In this document: in pieces, positions 38,635 through 47,857 of the stretch
Numbering within the stretch: the stretch's first letter is position 1
How the letters are laid out: each line of letters begins with the position of its first letter
NCBI GenBank assembly: GCA_030744755.1
Contig: JASLPY010000003.1
Coordinates: 62,001 to 126,000 of the forward strand
Origin: Kiritimatiellia bacterium
GTDB lineage: Bacteria > Verrucomicrobiota > Kiritimatiellia > UBA8416 > JADHWI01
Length of the DNA: 64,000 nt
Direction of reading: 5' to 3'
Notes under the pieces: generated by a model
The model's database searches: none
What the model was told of the DNA's origin: nothing
The model's input: only the letters and a program-made list of their open reading frames with translations
Translations under genes and position numbers: made by a program

Positions 38635-39729
38635 TCAGGACGTGGCCAGCAAATCGAAAATGAAATCTGCGATTTGAGAATCGCCATTCTTCTTTTTCGA
38701 CGTGTCTCGAGGCATATTGAGCAGTTCGTCCAGGCGTTCGAGCCAGGTTCCTTCGGAGAACTCCGCAGGGGAAAACCCGGCGTGTGGCATGTGCTCTTCG
38801 ACGAAGGCAGCAAGTACGCCGGCTTCCCTGAATTTGGGCCTCATGACATATCCGTATGGCACGCCTGCCTGGTAGACCTCGGCGACCGTACTGTATCCCA
38901 GCTTGCCGATAACGCAATCGCAGGCGTTGACAAGATCCGGATGATAGAATCCGACACTGTGAGGCAGAAAACGCACGTTGGCGGGGATTTCATTGTCTCC
39001 GCATTCAGCGGGAATAACAAAATGGACCGTGTCGTGATCCTCCAGCCTGTGAAGAAAGCTGCATTCATCCGGAATCCCGCCCATGGTCACGAGGACGACT
39101 TTCCGGTCCAGGGGGAGGTTAAGGGCACGGCGGACCACGGCCGGATCCTGCCGCGTTCGCCGGCAGACAGGAGCCGTGGTGAGGTCGGCATTCGCCGTCC
39201 TTGAGACCGGTTCGGTCTGGATGTGGTAATCCGCCTGGCCGAATATCCCTTTCATGTAGACGATGTGGTCGTCGAGCAGGTTTCTATGAGAGGCGTAGTC
39301 CTCGTATATCCAGTCCCAGGTAAAGTTCTCAACCAACAAGGATGGGATGCCCGCCTCGCGTGCAACGGTGATCCCAATGGGGGCTATATCGCACAGGACC
39401 AATTGGCATTCGAGAGATCTGACCTTGTCGGCCAGGGCCCCTGTCTGGTCAGAATCGAACGGGAGAAAGCCGTCCAACCGCGTGACCGTTTCCGGAATAT
39501 CTGCATGCAGCGGCGCCTTCTGTACCAAGCCTATATCCGAATCAGACAGGTGGTATCCAAGTCCGGAGACAACCGACTGCTGAAAGAAACTGACAGGAAC
39601 AGACGTGAAGAGTTCGAATGACAAGCCGGGGTCCTTAGCTCGAAGAGCGGCCATGACTGCGGCTGCCCGGGCCGCGTGACCCAGGCCATGCGGCGTTATG
39701 AAAAAGGCAATGTTCTGTTTTGTCTGCAT
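38635..39729 (-). CDS. GT-B fold glycosyltransferase-like protein (UDP-GlcNAc:LPS transferase / arabinokinase N-terminal-like)
   Basis: NIAFFITPHGLGHAARAAAVMAAL...VLVTMGGIP...VNACDCVIGKLGYSTVAEVYQAGVPYGYVMRPKFREAGVLAAFVEE. Confidence 0.75.
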   Translation of the reverse strand: MQTKQNIAFFITPHGLGHAARAAAVMAALRAKDPGLSFELFTSVPVSFFQQSVVSGLGYHLSDSDIGLVQKAPLHADIPETVTRLDGFLPFDSDQTGALADKVRSLECQLVLCDIAPIGITVAREAGIPSLLVENFTWDWIYEDYASHRNLLDDHIVYMKGIFGQADYHIQTEPVSRTANADLTTAPVCRRTRQDPAVVRRALNLPLDRKVVLVTMGGIPDECSFLHRLEDHDTVHFVIPAECGDNEIPANVRFLPHSVGFYHPDLVNACDCVIGKLGYSTVAEVYQAGVPYGYVMRPKFREAGVLAAFVEEHMPHAGFSPAEFSEGTWLERLDELLNMPRDTSKKKNGDSQIADFIFDLLATS

Positions 39730-39872
39730 TCTCTTCTCTGGTCTTGAGCATATTCGAAAGCTGTTACACAATAGCGAACATTGAACAGGAGAAAAAGCCG
39801 GATCGAGATTCCGCAGGACAGGCTTCGACGCAGATCACGGCCTCGCCCGGCACCACAGTGCGAAAGGGACAT

Positions 39873-41141
39873 ATGAATACTGATAGTACAAGGAGAACCC
39901 GGGCGAGATCGAAAGTTGTTGCTTTCTTCCTCTGCACCATGCTGGCCGGAGCGATGACTGCCGGAGCGGCGACAACGATAAGGGTGTTCAGCCTGGAATC
40001 TATCAAGTCAGGAAAGAAGCACGGTCCGTTCCAGTATCTTCCCAACGCGACCGTCCAGATCGAAGCCGAACGCTTTCAGGTAACCATAAAAAAGAGCGGC
40101 TCAGTAGCCTTCCTGTCTGTCGCCACGAGGCAGTCTTTCGGCCCTTACGATTTCGTGGAGGGTCGAATCATCCGGATAGGGGGAACTCTGTTTACGTTAA
40201 CGGAGATTCGCAAAATGGCCTATACCCCGCCCGTAGCTCCATCTGAACCGAAACGGAAAACTAAACCCGTTCCCGTTGCGCCGGCTCCTGCAAGAAAGCC
40301 GGTGGAGTCGCCACCAGCCACCGCGCCGGTTGCTCCGTCCGGAGCCGAGGTCCCCGTCCGAGTCGTTAAGCCTGAAGCGGCGCGCATCCCGAGCCGCAGC
40401 GCGCGTGCGAAGCGTTCTCCTCTGGAAATCGGTGTGTCGCTCGGCCTGCTCCGCTCAACAGAATACGAATGGAAGATTGACGGTGCTTCAGACTCGGTTG
40501 ATACAACGATCAATAGAAACACCGTGTCCTTTCATCTAAAGAAGCAATGGTTATCTCTCAACGGTGGCTTTACGCTTGATTCTCACAACAACGAGGGCAT
40601 TGATGGTGATGATATAACCTTCCGGGATGTGAAGCTTGATGACGGTCTGGGTTGGTGGTTGGGTATTGCCGGGGACATTCCTGTCTGGCGAAGCGGGTCG
40701 TGGTGTGCGAGCATCATTGGCGATGTGCGTCACATGAGTGAGGACTACACCGCGAAATACAGTGCGTGGACGAGAACGTCATCCGTGGTGCAGACCGAGG
40801 GAACCAACGGTACCGAAGAAACGGTTTTTACTTATGACCTGCAGGACCATGAAGAAGGGGTGACCATTGCAGAGACCCTGGGGAGGATTGGCGGAAAGAT
40901 TGAGTACCAGCGCGCGAGTTGGTCCTGGTTCGGCGCACTTCGGCTTACAATCTTTGATGATACCGATGTGAGTGGCGGCATTAGCGCTTCTTCGGGTACC
41001 TATGACATGAGCCTGGAGAGAACCGGTGTCGCGTCGATTGTTGGCGGTGTGAGTTTTGAGCGAAGGGGCCTTAAATGGTCCGCCGAAGGGGAGGCCGGCG
41101 CGGACATGGCTGTGAGTTTCGGCGTGTCGCGGGCATTTTAG
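39873..41141 (+). CDS. Secreted/outer-membrane protein with Pro-rich linker and C-terminal beta-barrel-like region
   Basis: Signal peptide after MNTDSTRRTRARSKVVAFFLCTMLAGAMTAGA; PVAPAPARKPVESPPATAPVAP linker; alternating beta strands, ends SFGVSRAF. Confidence 0.6.
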   Translation: MNTDSTRRTRARSKVVAFFLCTMLAGAMTAGAATTIRVFSLESIKSGKKHGPFQYLPNATVQIEAERFQVTIKKSGSVAFLSVATRQSFGPYDFVEGRIIRIGGTLFTLTEIRKMAYTPPVAPSEPKRKTKPVPVAPAPARKPVESPPATAPVAPSGAEVPVRVVKPEAARIPSRSARAKRSPLEIGVSLGLLRSTEYEWKIDGASDSVDTTINRNTVSFHLKKQWLSLNGGFTLDSHNNEGIDGDDITFRDVKLDDGLGWWLGIAGDIPVWRSGSWCASIIGDVRHMSEDYTAKYSAWTRTSSVVQTEGTNGTEETVFTYDLQDHEEGVTIAETLGRIGGKIEYQRASWSWFGALRLTIFDDTDVSGGISASSGTYDMSLERTGVASIVGGVSFERRGLKWSAEGEAGADMAVSFGVSRAF

Positions 41142-41195
41142 ACTGGCGGCACGTCCTGGTTTCCAGATGAGAGAAAGAACACAGGAGATAGAGCA

Positions 41196-42461
41196 ATGAC
41201 GGGGAACGGTTTACCTTTCAGACAGCAGCAGCTCGAAGAGATTGCCGAGCGCTATCCAACACCATTTCACATCTACGATGAACGCGCGATTCGAGAGAAT
41301 GCCGTCCGTTTGAAAGAAGCATTTGCCTGGAACGAGGGGTTCAAAGAGTACTTCGCGGTCAAGGCTACTCCCAATCCGTACATCATGAAACTCCTCCAGG
41401 CGGAGGGTTTTGGTTCCGACTGCAGCTCGATGGCCGAGCTGCTTCTTTCGGAAACCGTGGGAATCACCGGCGAGAATATTATGTTCACCTCGAACGATAC
41501 GCCGGCTGAGGAATTCCAGAAAGCCTGCGCCCTTGGTGCCATCATCAACCTGGATGACATCACACATTTTGACTTTCTGGAGAAGAATGTCGGAATCCCG
41601 GAACTTGCATGTTTTCGCTACAACCCGGGGCCTTTGCGTGAAGGCAATACGATTATCGGGCATCCCGAGGAAGCAAAATACGGCTTCACGAAGAACCAGC
41701 TTGCGGAAGGATATGCGGCCGCCAAGGCACAGGGCATAAACAGATTCGGGATCCACACGATGGTGGCGTCAAACGAGCTCAACGCTCAGTACTTTATCGA
41801 TACTGCGGAAATGCTGTTCTCCCTGGTTGCCGAGTTCTCGCGAGATCCCGGTGTTCGGTTTGAATTCGTCAATATCGGCGGCGGGATCGGAATCCCGTAC
41901 AAACCGGAAGACAACGCCGTTGACTTGGATTTCGTGAGTAACGGTATTCATGAACTGTATTCCTCCATGATCGAGGCCAACGGGCTTGCACCATTGAGAA
42001 TTCTCATGGAATGCGGTAGAATGATCACCGGTCCGTATGGATTTCTTGTGTCCCGCGTGCGGCATATCAAGAATACCTACAAGAAGTTCGTGGGCCTTGA
42101 TGCCTGCATGGCCGACCTTATGAGGCCGGCCCTGTACGGTGCTTATCACCACATAACGGTCATGGGAAAAGAAGAGGAGCCCGCCGCCGGGATATACGAT
42201 GTGACGGGTTCGCTGTGCGAGAACAACGACAAGTTCGCCATAGATAGAGAGCTGCCCGAAATAGAGCCCGGTGATCTGCTCGTGATTCACGACGCGGGTG
42301 CACATGGTCATGCCATGGGGTTTAATTACAACGGGAAGCTTCGTTCCGCCGAGCTGCTTATGCGCCCGGATGGCGAGATTGTTGAGATCAGACGTGCGGA
42401 GACGACCCGGGATCTGTTTGCAACATTGGACCTGGACGGTTTGACGGCCTTCCAGGTCTGA
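41196..42461 (+). CDS. lysA: Diaminopimelate decarboxylase
   Basis: PLP decarboxylase: FAVKATPNPYIMKLLQAEGFGSDCSSMAEL; VNIGGGIGIPY; ECGRMITGPYGFLVSRV; DAGAHGHAMGFNYNG. Confidence 0.92.
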   Translation: MTGNGLPFRQQQLEEIAERYPTPFHIYDERAIRENAVRLKEAFAWNEGFKEYFAVKATPNPYIMKLLQAEGFGSDCSSMAELLLSETVGITGENIMFTSNDTPAEEFQKACALGAIINLDDITHFDFLEKNVGIPELACFRYNPGPLREGNTIIGHPEEAKYGFTKNQLAEGYAAAKAQGINRFGIHTMVASNELNAQYFIDTAEMLFSLVAEFSRDPGVRFEFVNIGGGIGIPYKPEDNAVDLDFVSNGIHELYSSMIEANGLAPLRILMECGRMITGPYGFLVSRVRHIKNTYKKFVGLDACMADLMRPALYGAYHHITVMGKEEEPAAGIYDVTGSLCENNDKFAIDRELPEIEPGDLLVIHDAGAHGHAMGFNYNGKLRSAELLMRPDGEIVEIRRAETTRDLFATLDLDGLTAFQV

Positions 42462-42541
42462 TGCGACGACAGTCTATCCGGTCGGTTCAGGTTCGTCCCG
42501 GGGTTGCGAATTGGCCCCGGAACCGGGAGAAGGCCGGAAGG

Positions 42542-44539
42542 ATGTTTAATGTGACGTACTATAAGCGACGCTTTGAGTCTGTCCAGAAACACAAACGGTT
42601 GTTCTTCGCCGCAATGATGGTGCTCGCCTCGTGCTGTTCCTGCTACGGTGTGGTTCTGAACGGGGCCGATGTTGCCCTGTACAGGGATGACGGGGATGGT
42701 GCATGGCCCGATGGAGTCACGGCCATTACGAACATGCTCAACACGTTGGGCTACACTCACGAGCTGATCCAAGCCGCGGATCTCAACTTCTCGGAACAGG
42801 ATTTCTCGGATCTTTATTCCATGATCCTGTTTCCCGGCGGGTTTGCCTACTACTACAACATTGATATCTCAAAGGCAGGCAAGCAGCGGATTCGCCGTTT
42901 CCTGGCGCAAGGCGGAGGATACATGGGTATCTGTGCCGGCTCGTTCTTTGCGTGCGACATCACGGTCTGGGAAGACGTAGCGTGGGATGACGCTGCCCCG
43001 GGCTATTACAACCTGGATATCTATGCTGGAACCGGGACCGGGCCGATAAACGAAATCGCCGAATGGGAGGGGGACGGGTACAACATGTGCTCATTTCTCT
43101 TCTCCACCGAGAATGAGATTCTCAAGGGCTACAAGGACGTTCCCTTCACTGAGGATATACTCTACTTCGGCGGGCCCTATTTCACTATCGATTCCAACTC
43201 AAACGTCGACGTCGAGATTCTGGCAACCTATGCTCATGCAGGCGTCCACGCAGGCAAGCCGGCCATCATTGCGTTCCGGTATGGTGACGGGAAGGTTGTG
43301 TTATTCGGTCCACATCCGGAGATCGAAGAGGATTCGGACCGCGATGGCGTTACCATCGACCGCGAAGACACGATGGCGGATAACGGCAGCGATTGGGGGC
43401 TTACCTCGAAAGTTCTCGAGTGGCTCATGCTGGAGGAGAAGTGCAAGATAAACGAAATTACCACGGAGGATGACAAGGTAACCCTTTCCTGGACGACGGC
43501 CCCGGGAACCCCTCACTCCGTACAGGTGTCGGATGATCTTTCTGGCTGGGTGGACCGTCTCAGCGTCTGCTCGAACAGTTACGGAGTGACGCAGGATGTC
43601 CCGATCTCCCTGGATGCGGCAGCCGGGTATTTCCGTGTTCAGACGGGCCGAGCGAAAATGGTGCCCATACCGGCAGGTGACTGTGTCATTGGAGATACTC
43701 TCTCCGAAGGGAGCCTGGATGAGCGGCCGGTTCACACCAATACAATCGATGGTTTCATGATGGACCGCTTCGAGGTATGCAACAAGAGCATGTGCGAAGT
43801 CATGCAATGGGCTTTTGACAACGGGCATGTCGACGTTTACGGATCTGTAGTTTCCAACATCATCGGTGATCCGCAAACCCTGATGGTTCTCCCCCCCCAG
43901 AATATCACTTTTGCCACTGATACTTTCAGTGTCGTCATCAATCGCGAATACCACCCCGCGGTTTCAGTGACATGGTACGGAGCCCAAGCGTACTGTACAT
44001 ACCGAAGCATGATGGAAGAACTTGAACCCTGTGTAGACCTTGGCGACTGGAGTTGCACATGGAGCAACTCCGGGTATCGACTTCCTACAGAGGCCGAATG
44101 GGAAGACGCGGCACGGGGCGGCATCGCAGGGCAAAGGCATACCTGGGGTAACGCCATCGACACGAGCACGGCAAACTACTACCTGAGCGGTGATCCTTTT
44201 CCACTTGCCGTCATCCCCACCAGCCCTGTCGGGTACTATGACGATCTCCAGACTCCAGCGGGGGTCGACATGGCGAATGGATACGGCCAGTATGATATGA
44301 CCGGCAACGTCTGGGAATGGTGCTGGGACTGGTATGACAGCGCATATTACGACGTGGCGCCGGCCGCCGATCCAAGGGGCCCGGCATCTGGCGACTACAA
44401 GGTGATGCGTGGCGGATCATGGTTCAACGCTTCGACACCTTTGCCCAACTACCTCAGGGCGGCCAGGCGGCTGGGTATATACGCCCCGTCATTCTCGGGT
44501 ACGGCTATCGGATTCCGTGCGGTTCGGCGAATGGACTGA
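42542..44539 (+). CDS. Secreted protein combining BPL_N (GATase1-like) and SUMF1/formylglycine-type domains
   Basis: SMILFPGGFAYYYNIDISKAGKQRIRRFLAQGGGYMGICAGSFFACD (BPL_N); FRLPTEAEWEDAARGG..., YDMTGNVWEWCWDWYD, MRGGSWFN...LRAARR (SUMF1). Confidence 0.85.
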   Translation: MFNVTYYKRRFESVQKHKRLFFAAMMVLASCCSCYGVVLNGADVALYRDDGDGAWPDGVTAITNMLNTLGYTHELIQAADLNFSEQDFSDLYSMILFPGGFAYYYNIDISKAGKQRIRRFLAQGGGYMGICAGSFFACDITVWEDVAWDDAAPGYYNLDIYAGTGTGPINEIAEWEGDGYNMCSFLFSTENEILKGYKDVPFTEDILYFGGPYFTIDSNSNVDVEILATYAHAGVHAGKPAIIAFRYGDGKVVLFGPHPEIEEDSDRDGVTIDREDTMADNGSDWGLTSKVLEWLMLEEKCKINEITTEDDKVTLSWTTAPGTPHSVQVSDDLSGWVDRLSVCSNSYGVTQDVPISLDAAAGYFRVQTGRAKMVPIPAGDCVIGDTLSEGSLDERPVHTNTIDGFMMDRFEVCNKSMCEVMQWAFDNGHVDVYGSVVSNIIGDPQTLMVLPPQNITFATDTFSVVINREYHPAVSVTWYGAQAYCTYRSMMEELEPCVDLGDWSCTWSNSGYRLPTEAEWEDAARGGIAGQRHTWGNAIDTSTANYYLSGDPFPLAVIPTSPVGYYDDLQTPAGVDMANGYGQYDMTGNVWEWCWDWYDSAYYDVAPAADPRGPASGDYKVMRGGSWFNASTPLPNYLRAARRLGIYAPSFSGTAIGFRAVRRMD

Positions 44540-44579
44540 GGGATAGTAATCTCCTATACTTCTCGGTGGGCATTCTGAA

Positions 44580-44653
44580 GTACGTGCGCATCTCCGAGGC
44601 GCACGCTTCCAGGCACCGCGTTTCCGGGGGCACGTCTCGGAGATACGTGCCTA
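44580..44653. repeat. Family A paired-hairpin element (copy A2)
   Basis: CGTGCGC-ATCTCCGAG-GCGCACG (44583-44605) and GGCACGT-CTCGGAGAT-ACGTGCC (44629-44651). Confidence 0.85.
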
Positions 44654-44690
44654 CTTTCCAGCGAGAATTATCCGGTTGTGGCATTGCCAC

Positions 44691-45371
44691 CTACCTTCTC
44701 GCACGTTCCTTGCTGACCAGGTAGGCGGCAAGTCTTCTTGTCAGGGGGTCGCGATCCTGTTTGGCCAGGCGTCTGGCGGCCGTCCAGTAGTTACCGTCTG
44801 CCGTCCAGTACCCCCAGTAAATCCCCGCACGGCGGACGAGCGGATCTTTCGATGCCATGCAGTCCCGCGCAAGGAGACGGCAACCTGCCTGGGAGGGCAG
44901 GTGTTTTACTCCCGGCTGCCACAGGGCGCCCTTCTTGAGCGAGCGATCCAATGCGCGACTGCTACCAAACGCCGCTTTTAGCCAGACACGCTTTCTCTTG
45001 TCCGTTTCCAGTTCCCTTCGTATATACCAGCGATCGGTATCGTCCCCGTGAACCGTCATGTAAGCCCCGGCAACAAAGCACTCCTCAGCCTTTATCGCCC
45101 CGGCAAAACGCCTTCCGACATATGGAATTCCCGATCGCCCGAACTTGAAGAGCTTGACTCCTACGACGATTCCCCTGGCCCACTGCGCAGGGGACCAGGG
45201 ATGAGACCGGGTGAGTAGCACGAGCTCATCAAAGAGGGATATGAGTTCTGGATTGACCCTTCGCAATGCAGGGTCGTTCTGCGATTGAGCACTAATTGGA
45301 AAGGCAAGCGGACCGGCAAGCAACAGGGCGAGAAGCAACAGCAAATATATGTGGCATTTTCGCACTACCAA
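44691..45371 (-). CDS. Hypothetical secreted protein
   Basis: Signal peptide MVVRKCHIYLLLLLALLLAGPLAFPISAQS; no family recognised. Confidence 0.6.
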   Translation of the reverse strand: MVVRKCHIYLLLLLALLLAGPLAFPISAQSQNDPALRRVNPELISLFDELVLLTRSHPWSPAQWARGIVVGVKLFKFGRSGIPYVGRRFAGAIKAEECFVAGAYMTVHGDDTDRWYIRRELETDKRKRVWLKAAFGSSRALDRSLKKGALWQPGVKHLPSQAGCRLLARDCMASKDPLVRRAGIYWGYWTADGNYWTAARRLAKQDRDPLTRRLAAYLVSKERARR

Positions 45372-46120
45372 CGGTCCTTCATTTTGCGGATTGCGGCAAA
45401 GACGGCTTCGGCCGTTCCCGCGCGCACTCCCGCGGCAGATATTATCGCAGGATCTTCACACCGCAGAAACGGGTTCACGGTCTTCTCCGTGGAAAGAAGA
45501 GAAGGAACTGTCGGAATTCCTTGCCTGCTCTTATCCCGTATCGCCGCAAGTGCATCTGTCACGTCCGAATTGGCAGGGTCAAGGTGCGCCGCGAACTCAA
45601 GATTCTCAACCGAATAATCATGGCCACAATACACCCTGACGTCATCGGGAAGGGCCCGGAGCTTCTTCAACGAGGCCCACATCTGGGAGTAAGAATCTCC
45701 GAAAACCCGGCCGCATCCGCCCACAAACATGGCGTCCCCCGTGAAAAGCGCCTTGCCGCTTTCCGAGTAGAATGCCAGGTGGTTTTCCGTATGGCCCGGG
45801 ACCCCCATGACACGCAGTTGCGTGAATCCCAGGTCGACACTTTCGCCGTCAGTAACGAAGTTATCTACATACGGTGTTCTCGACTCCGGAGGGCCTATAA
45901 CGCGGCAGGAATGGGAAGCGCGGAGCTCGGGGCAGCCTTCGATGTGGTCGGCATGGTAATGTGTTATGAGGACGTGCGTAAGGGTAACGCCGAGTTCTGC
46001 CAGTGCATTGTTGACGGGGGCAGCCATTGAGGGATCCACAACCGCCGCTGAGCTGCCGGTACCATTATGGATCACGTAGATATAGTTGTCACTCCACGCT
46101 GTAAGAATCTCGATTTCCAT
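45365..46120 (-). CDS. gloB: MBL-fold hydrolase, hydroxyacylglutathione hydrolase (glyoxalase II)-like
   Basis: LITHYHADHIEGCPEL, VMGVPGHTENHLAFY, ALFTGDAMFVGGCGRVF, VYCGHDYSVENLEFAA. Confidence 0.9.
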   Translation of the reverse strand: MEIEILTAWSDNYIYVIHNGTGSSAAVVDPSMAAPVNNALAELGVTLTHVLITHYHADHIEGCPELRASHSCRVIGPPESRTPYVDNFVTDGESVDLGFTQLRVMGVPGHTENHLAFYSESGKALFTGDAMFVGGCGRVFGDSYSQMWASLKKLRALPDDVRVYCGHDYSVENLEFAAHLDPANSDVTDALAAIRDKSRQGIPTVPSLLSTEKTVNPFLRCEDPAIISAAGVRAGTAEAVFAAIRKMKDRW

Positions 46121-46263
46121 CGTCAGCTCCCGGTCCGAATGCTTCGGGTTCTTTGTATATTACAGCTTCCGGCCAACCAAAGCAAAACCCTGTTGAGAAA
46201 TCTCTGCAGTGGCGATGAGTTGCGTGCACTTGTTTTTTCAAAATGCTTACAATCCATTCGCAT

Positions 46264-46325
46264 GGTCCACCTCGTAGCGGTGGACCTACTTCTTTTCCCG
46301 GTACGTCCACCGCTATGAGGTGGAC
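46264..46325. repeat. Family D paired-hairpin element
   Basis: GGTCCACC-TCGTAGC-GGTGGACC (46264-46286) and GTCCACC-GCTATGA-GGTGGAC (46305-46325); loops are near reverse complements. Confidence 0.82.
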
Positions 46326-46507
46326 ACCGTCCCGTACGGCCCCTGTTGAGTCCCTCTTTCTCTTACATCTTTCTTACAAATGTTTTACCGGGAAATGACC
46401 ACCATTTCGGCTGTTTGATGTTGAATACAGACGTAAAGAGACGGGATCCCGGTGAGTGCCGGGGCGAAAGACGTCAAACAGTAATGCCCCTGGAAGGAGG
46501 TCAGACG

Positions 46508-47836
46508 ATGAGAATCTCAACATGGCGGTTACTAACGGTAGTGATTCTTGGTGTGGTAATTGCAAATATTTCTGTGTTTGCAAACCAGGTCAAACTCGAT
46601 GTGTCCCTGGCAAACCCGGTTCTTGTTGAAGGCAAGAAGCAGACAACCTATCTCAAGATCGGGCTAACTGGATTCGAGATGAAAGGCGATGTCCAAAGGA
46701 CTCCCGCCAATGTGGCCATTGTTCTCGACAAATCCGGATCCATGCAGGGAGATAAGATCAAGAAAGCCAGGGAGGCTGCCTTGATGGTTCTTGACCAGTT
46801 GAACAACAAGGACATCGTTTCGGTGGTGGCTTATGACAACAATGTTTCAGTTCTCGTACCCGCGACCAAGGCCTCTGACAAGACGGCGATAACGGCAGGC
46901 ATAAACAGGTTGTCAGCAGGCGGGTCCACGGCACTTTTCGCCGGCGTCAGCAAGGGTGCGTCAGAGGTCAGGAAATTTCTGGCCAAGAACAAGGTGAACC
47001 GTGTCATCCTTCTTTCGGACGGCTTGGCAAACGTTGGCCCGGACAGTCCGGGTGAACTTGCTTCTCTTGGCGCATCCCTAATCAAGGAAGGCATGTCGGT
47101 CACGACTATCGGCTTGGGATTGGGGTACAACGAGGACCTCATGACACAGCTTGCCCAGAGAAGTGACGGCAACAGCTATTTTGCAGAGACCACCAAGGAT
47201 CTCACAAGACTCTTCAAGGCCGAGTTCGGCGATGTGCTTTCCGTTGTGGCACAGGAACTTGTCGTTAAGGTTCACTGCGCAAAGGGGATTCGACCCGTTC
47301 GCGTCATTGGCCGACAGGCCGATATCGCGGCAGGCACAACCACCGCGTTCATCAACCAGATATACAGCTCACAGCAGAAGTACCTCCTTCTGGAGGTGGA
47401 ACTACCCGCCGGCCGCAAGGGCAAGAACATGGACGTGGCCAAGGTCAGCGTCTCCTACGCAAACATGGAAACCAAAACGACGGATACGCTGAGCAGTACG
47501 ATCGCCGCCCGGTTCACGGATTCAGAGGAAAAGGTTGCTGACAGCGTGGACCGTGATGCTATGATTGCCGCAGTTACCCAATTGGCCACTGAGAATAATG
47601 ACCTGGCAGTAGTGTTGAGAGATAAGGGAGACATTGAGGCTGCACGCAAGATGCTGGTGGATAATGGCAAGTTCCTCGCCACGAATGCAGTCATCCTGGA
47701 GTCGGCAAAGCTCAAGGAATACAGCGGCGCCAACTTTGACGATGCCGAGAACCTTGACGAAGCCAGCTGGGGCCGGCAGCGCAAGAGCATGCGAGGATGG
47801 CAGATGTTCAACTCGATGCAGCAGGAAGCTCGCTAG
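46508..47836 (+). CDS. Secreted von Willebrand factor A domain protein
   Basis: Signal peptide; IVLDKSGSMQGDKI (MIDAS), RVILLSDGLANVGP, TTIGLGLGYNEDLM. Confidence 0.9.
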   Translation: MRISTWRLLTVVILGVVIANISVFANQVKLDVSLANPVLVEGKKQTTYLKIGLTGFEMKGDVQRTPANVAIVLDKSGSMQGDKIKKAREAALMVLDQLNNKDIVSVVAYDNNVSVLVPATKASDKTAITAGINRLSAGGSTALFAGVSKGASEVRKFLAKNKVNRVILLSDGLANVGPDSPGELASLGASLIKEGMSVTTIGLGLGYNEDLMTQLAQRSDGNSYFAETTKDLTRLFKAEFGDVLSVVAQELVVKVHCAKGIRPVRVIGRQADIAAGTTTAFINQIYSSQQKYLLLEVELPAGRKGKNMDVAKVSVSYANMETKTTDTLSSTIAARFTDSEEKVADSVDRDAMIAAVTQLATENNDLAVVLRDKGDIEAARKMLVDNGKFLATNAVILESAKLKEYSGANFDDAENLDEASWGRQRKSMRGWQMFNSMQQEAR

Positions 47837-47857
47837 TCTCAGGGATGTTCGACAAGT

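Noticed and set aside
46330-46400. TCTTTCTTACAT/TCTTTCTTACAAATG repeated pyrimidine motif before the vWA gene
   Set aside because: Too short and low complexity to support a regulatory call.
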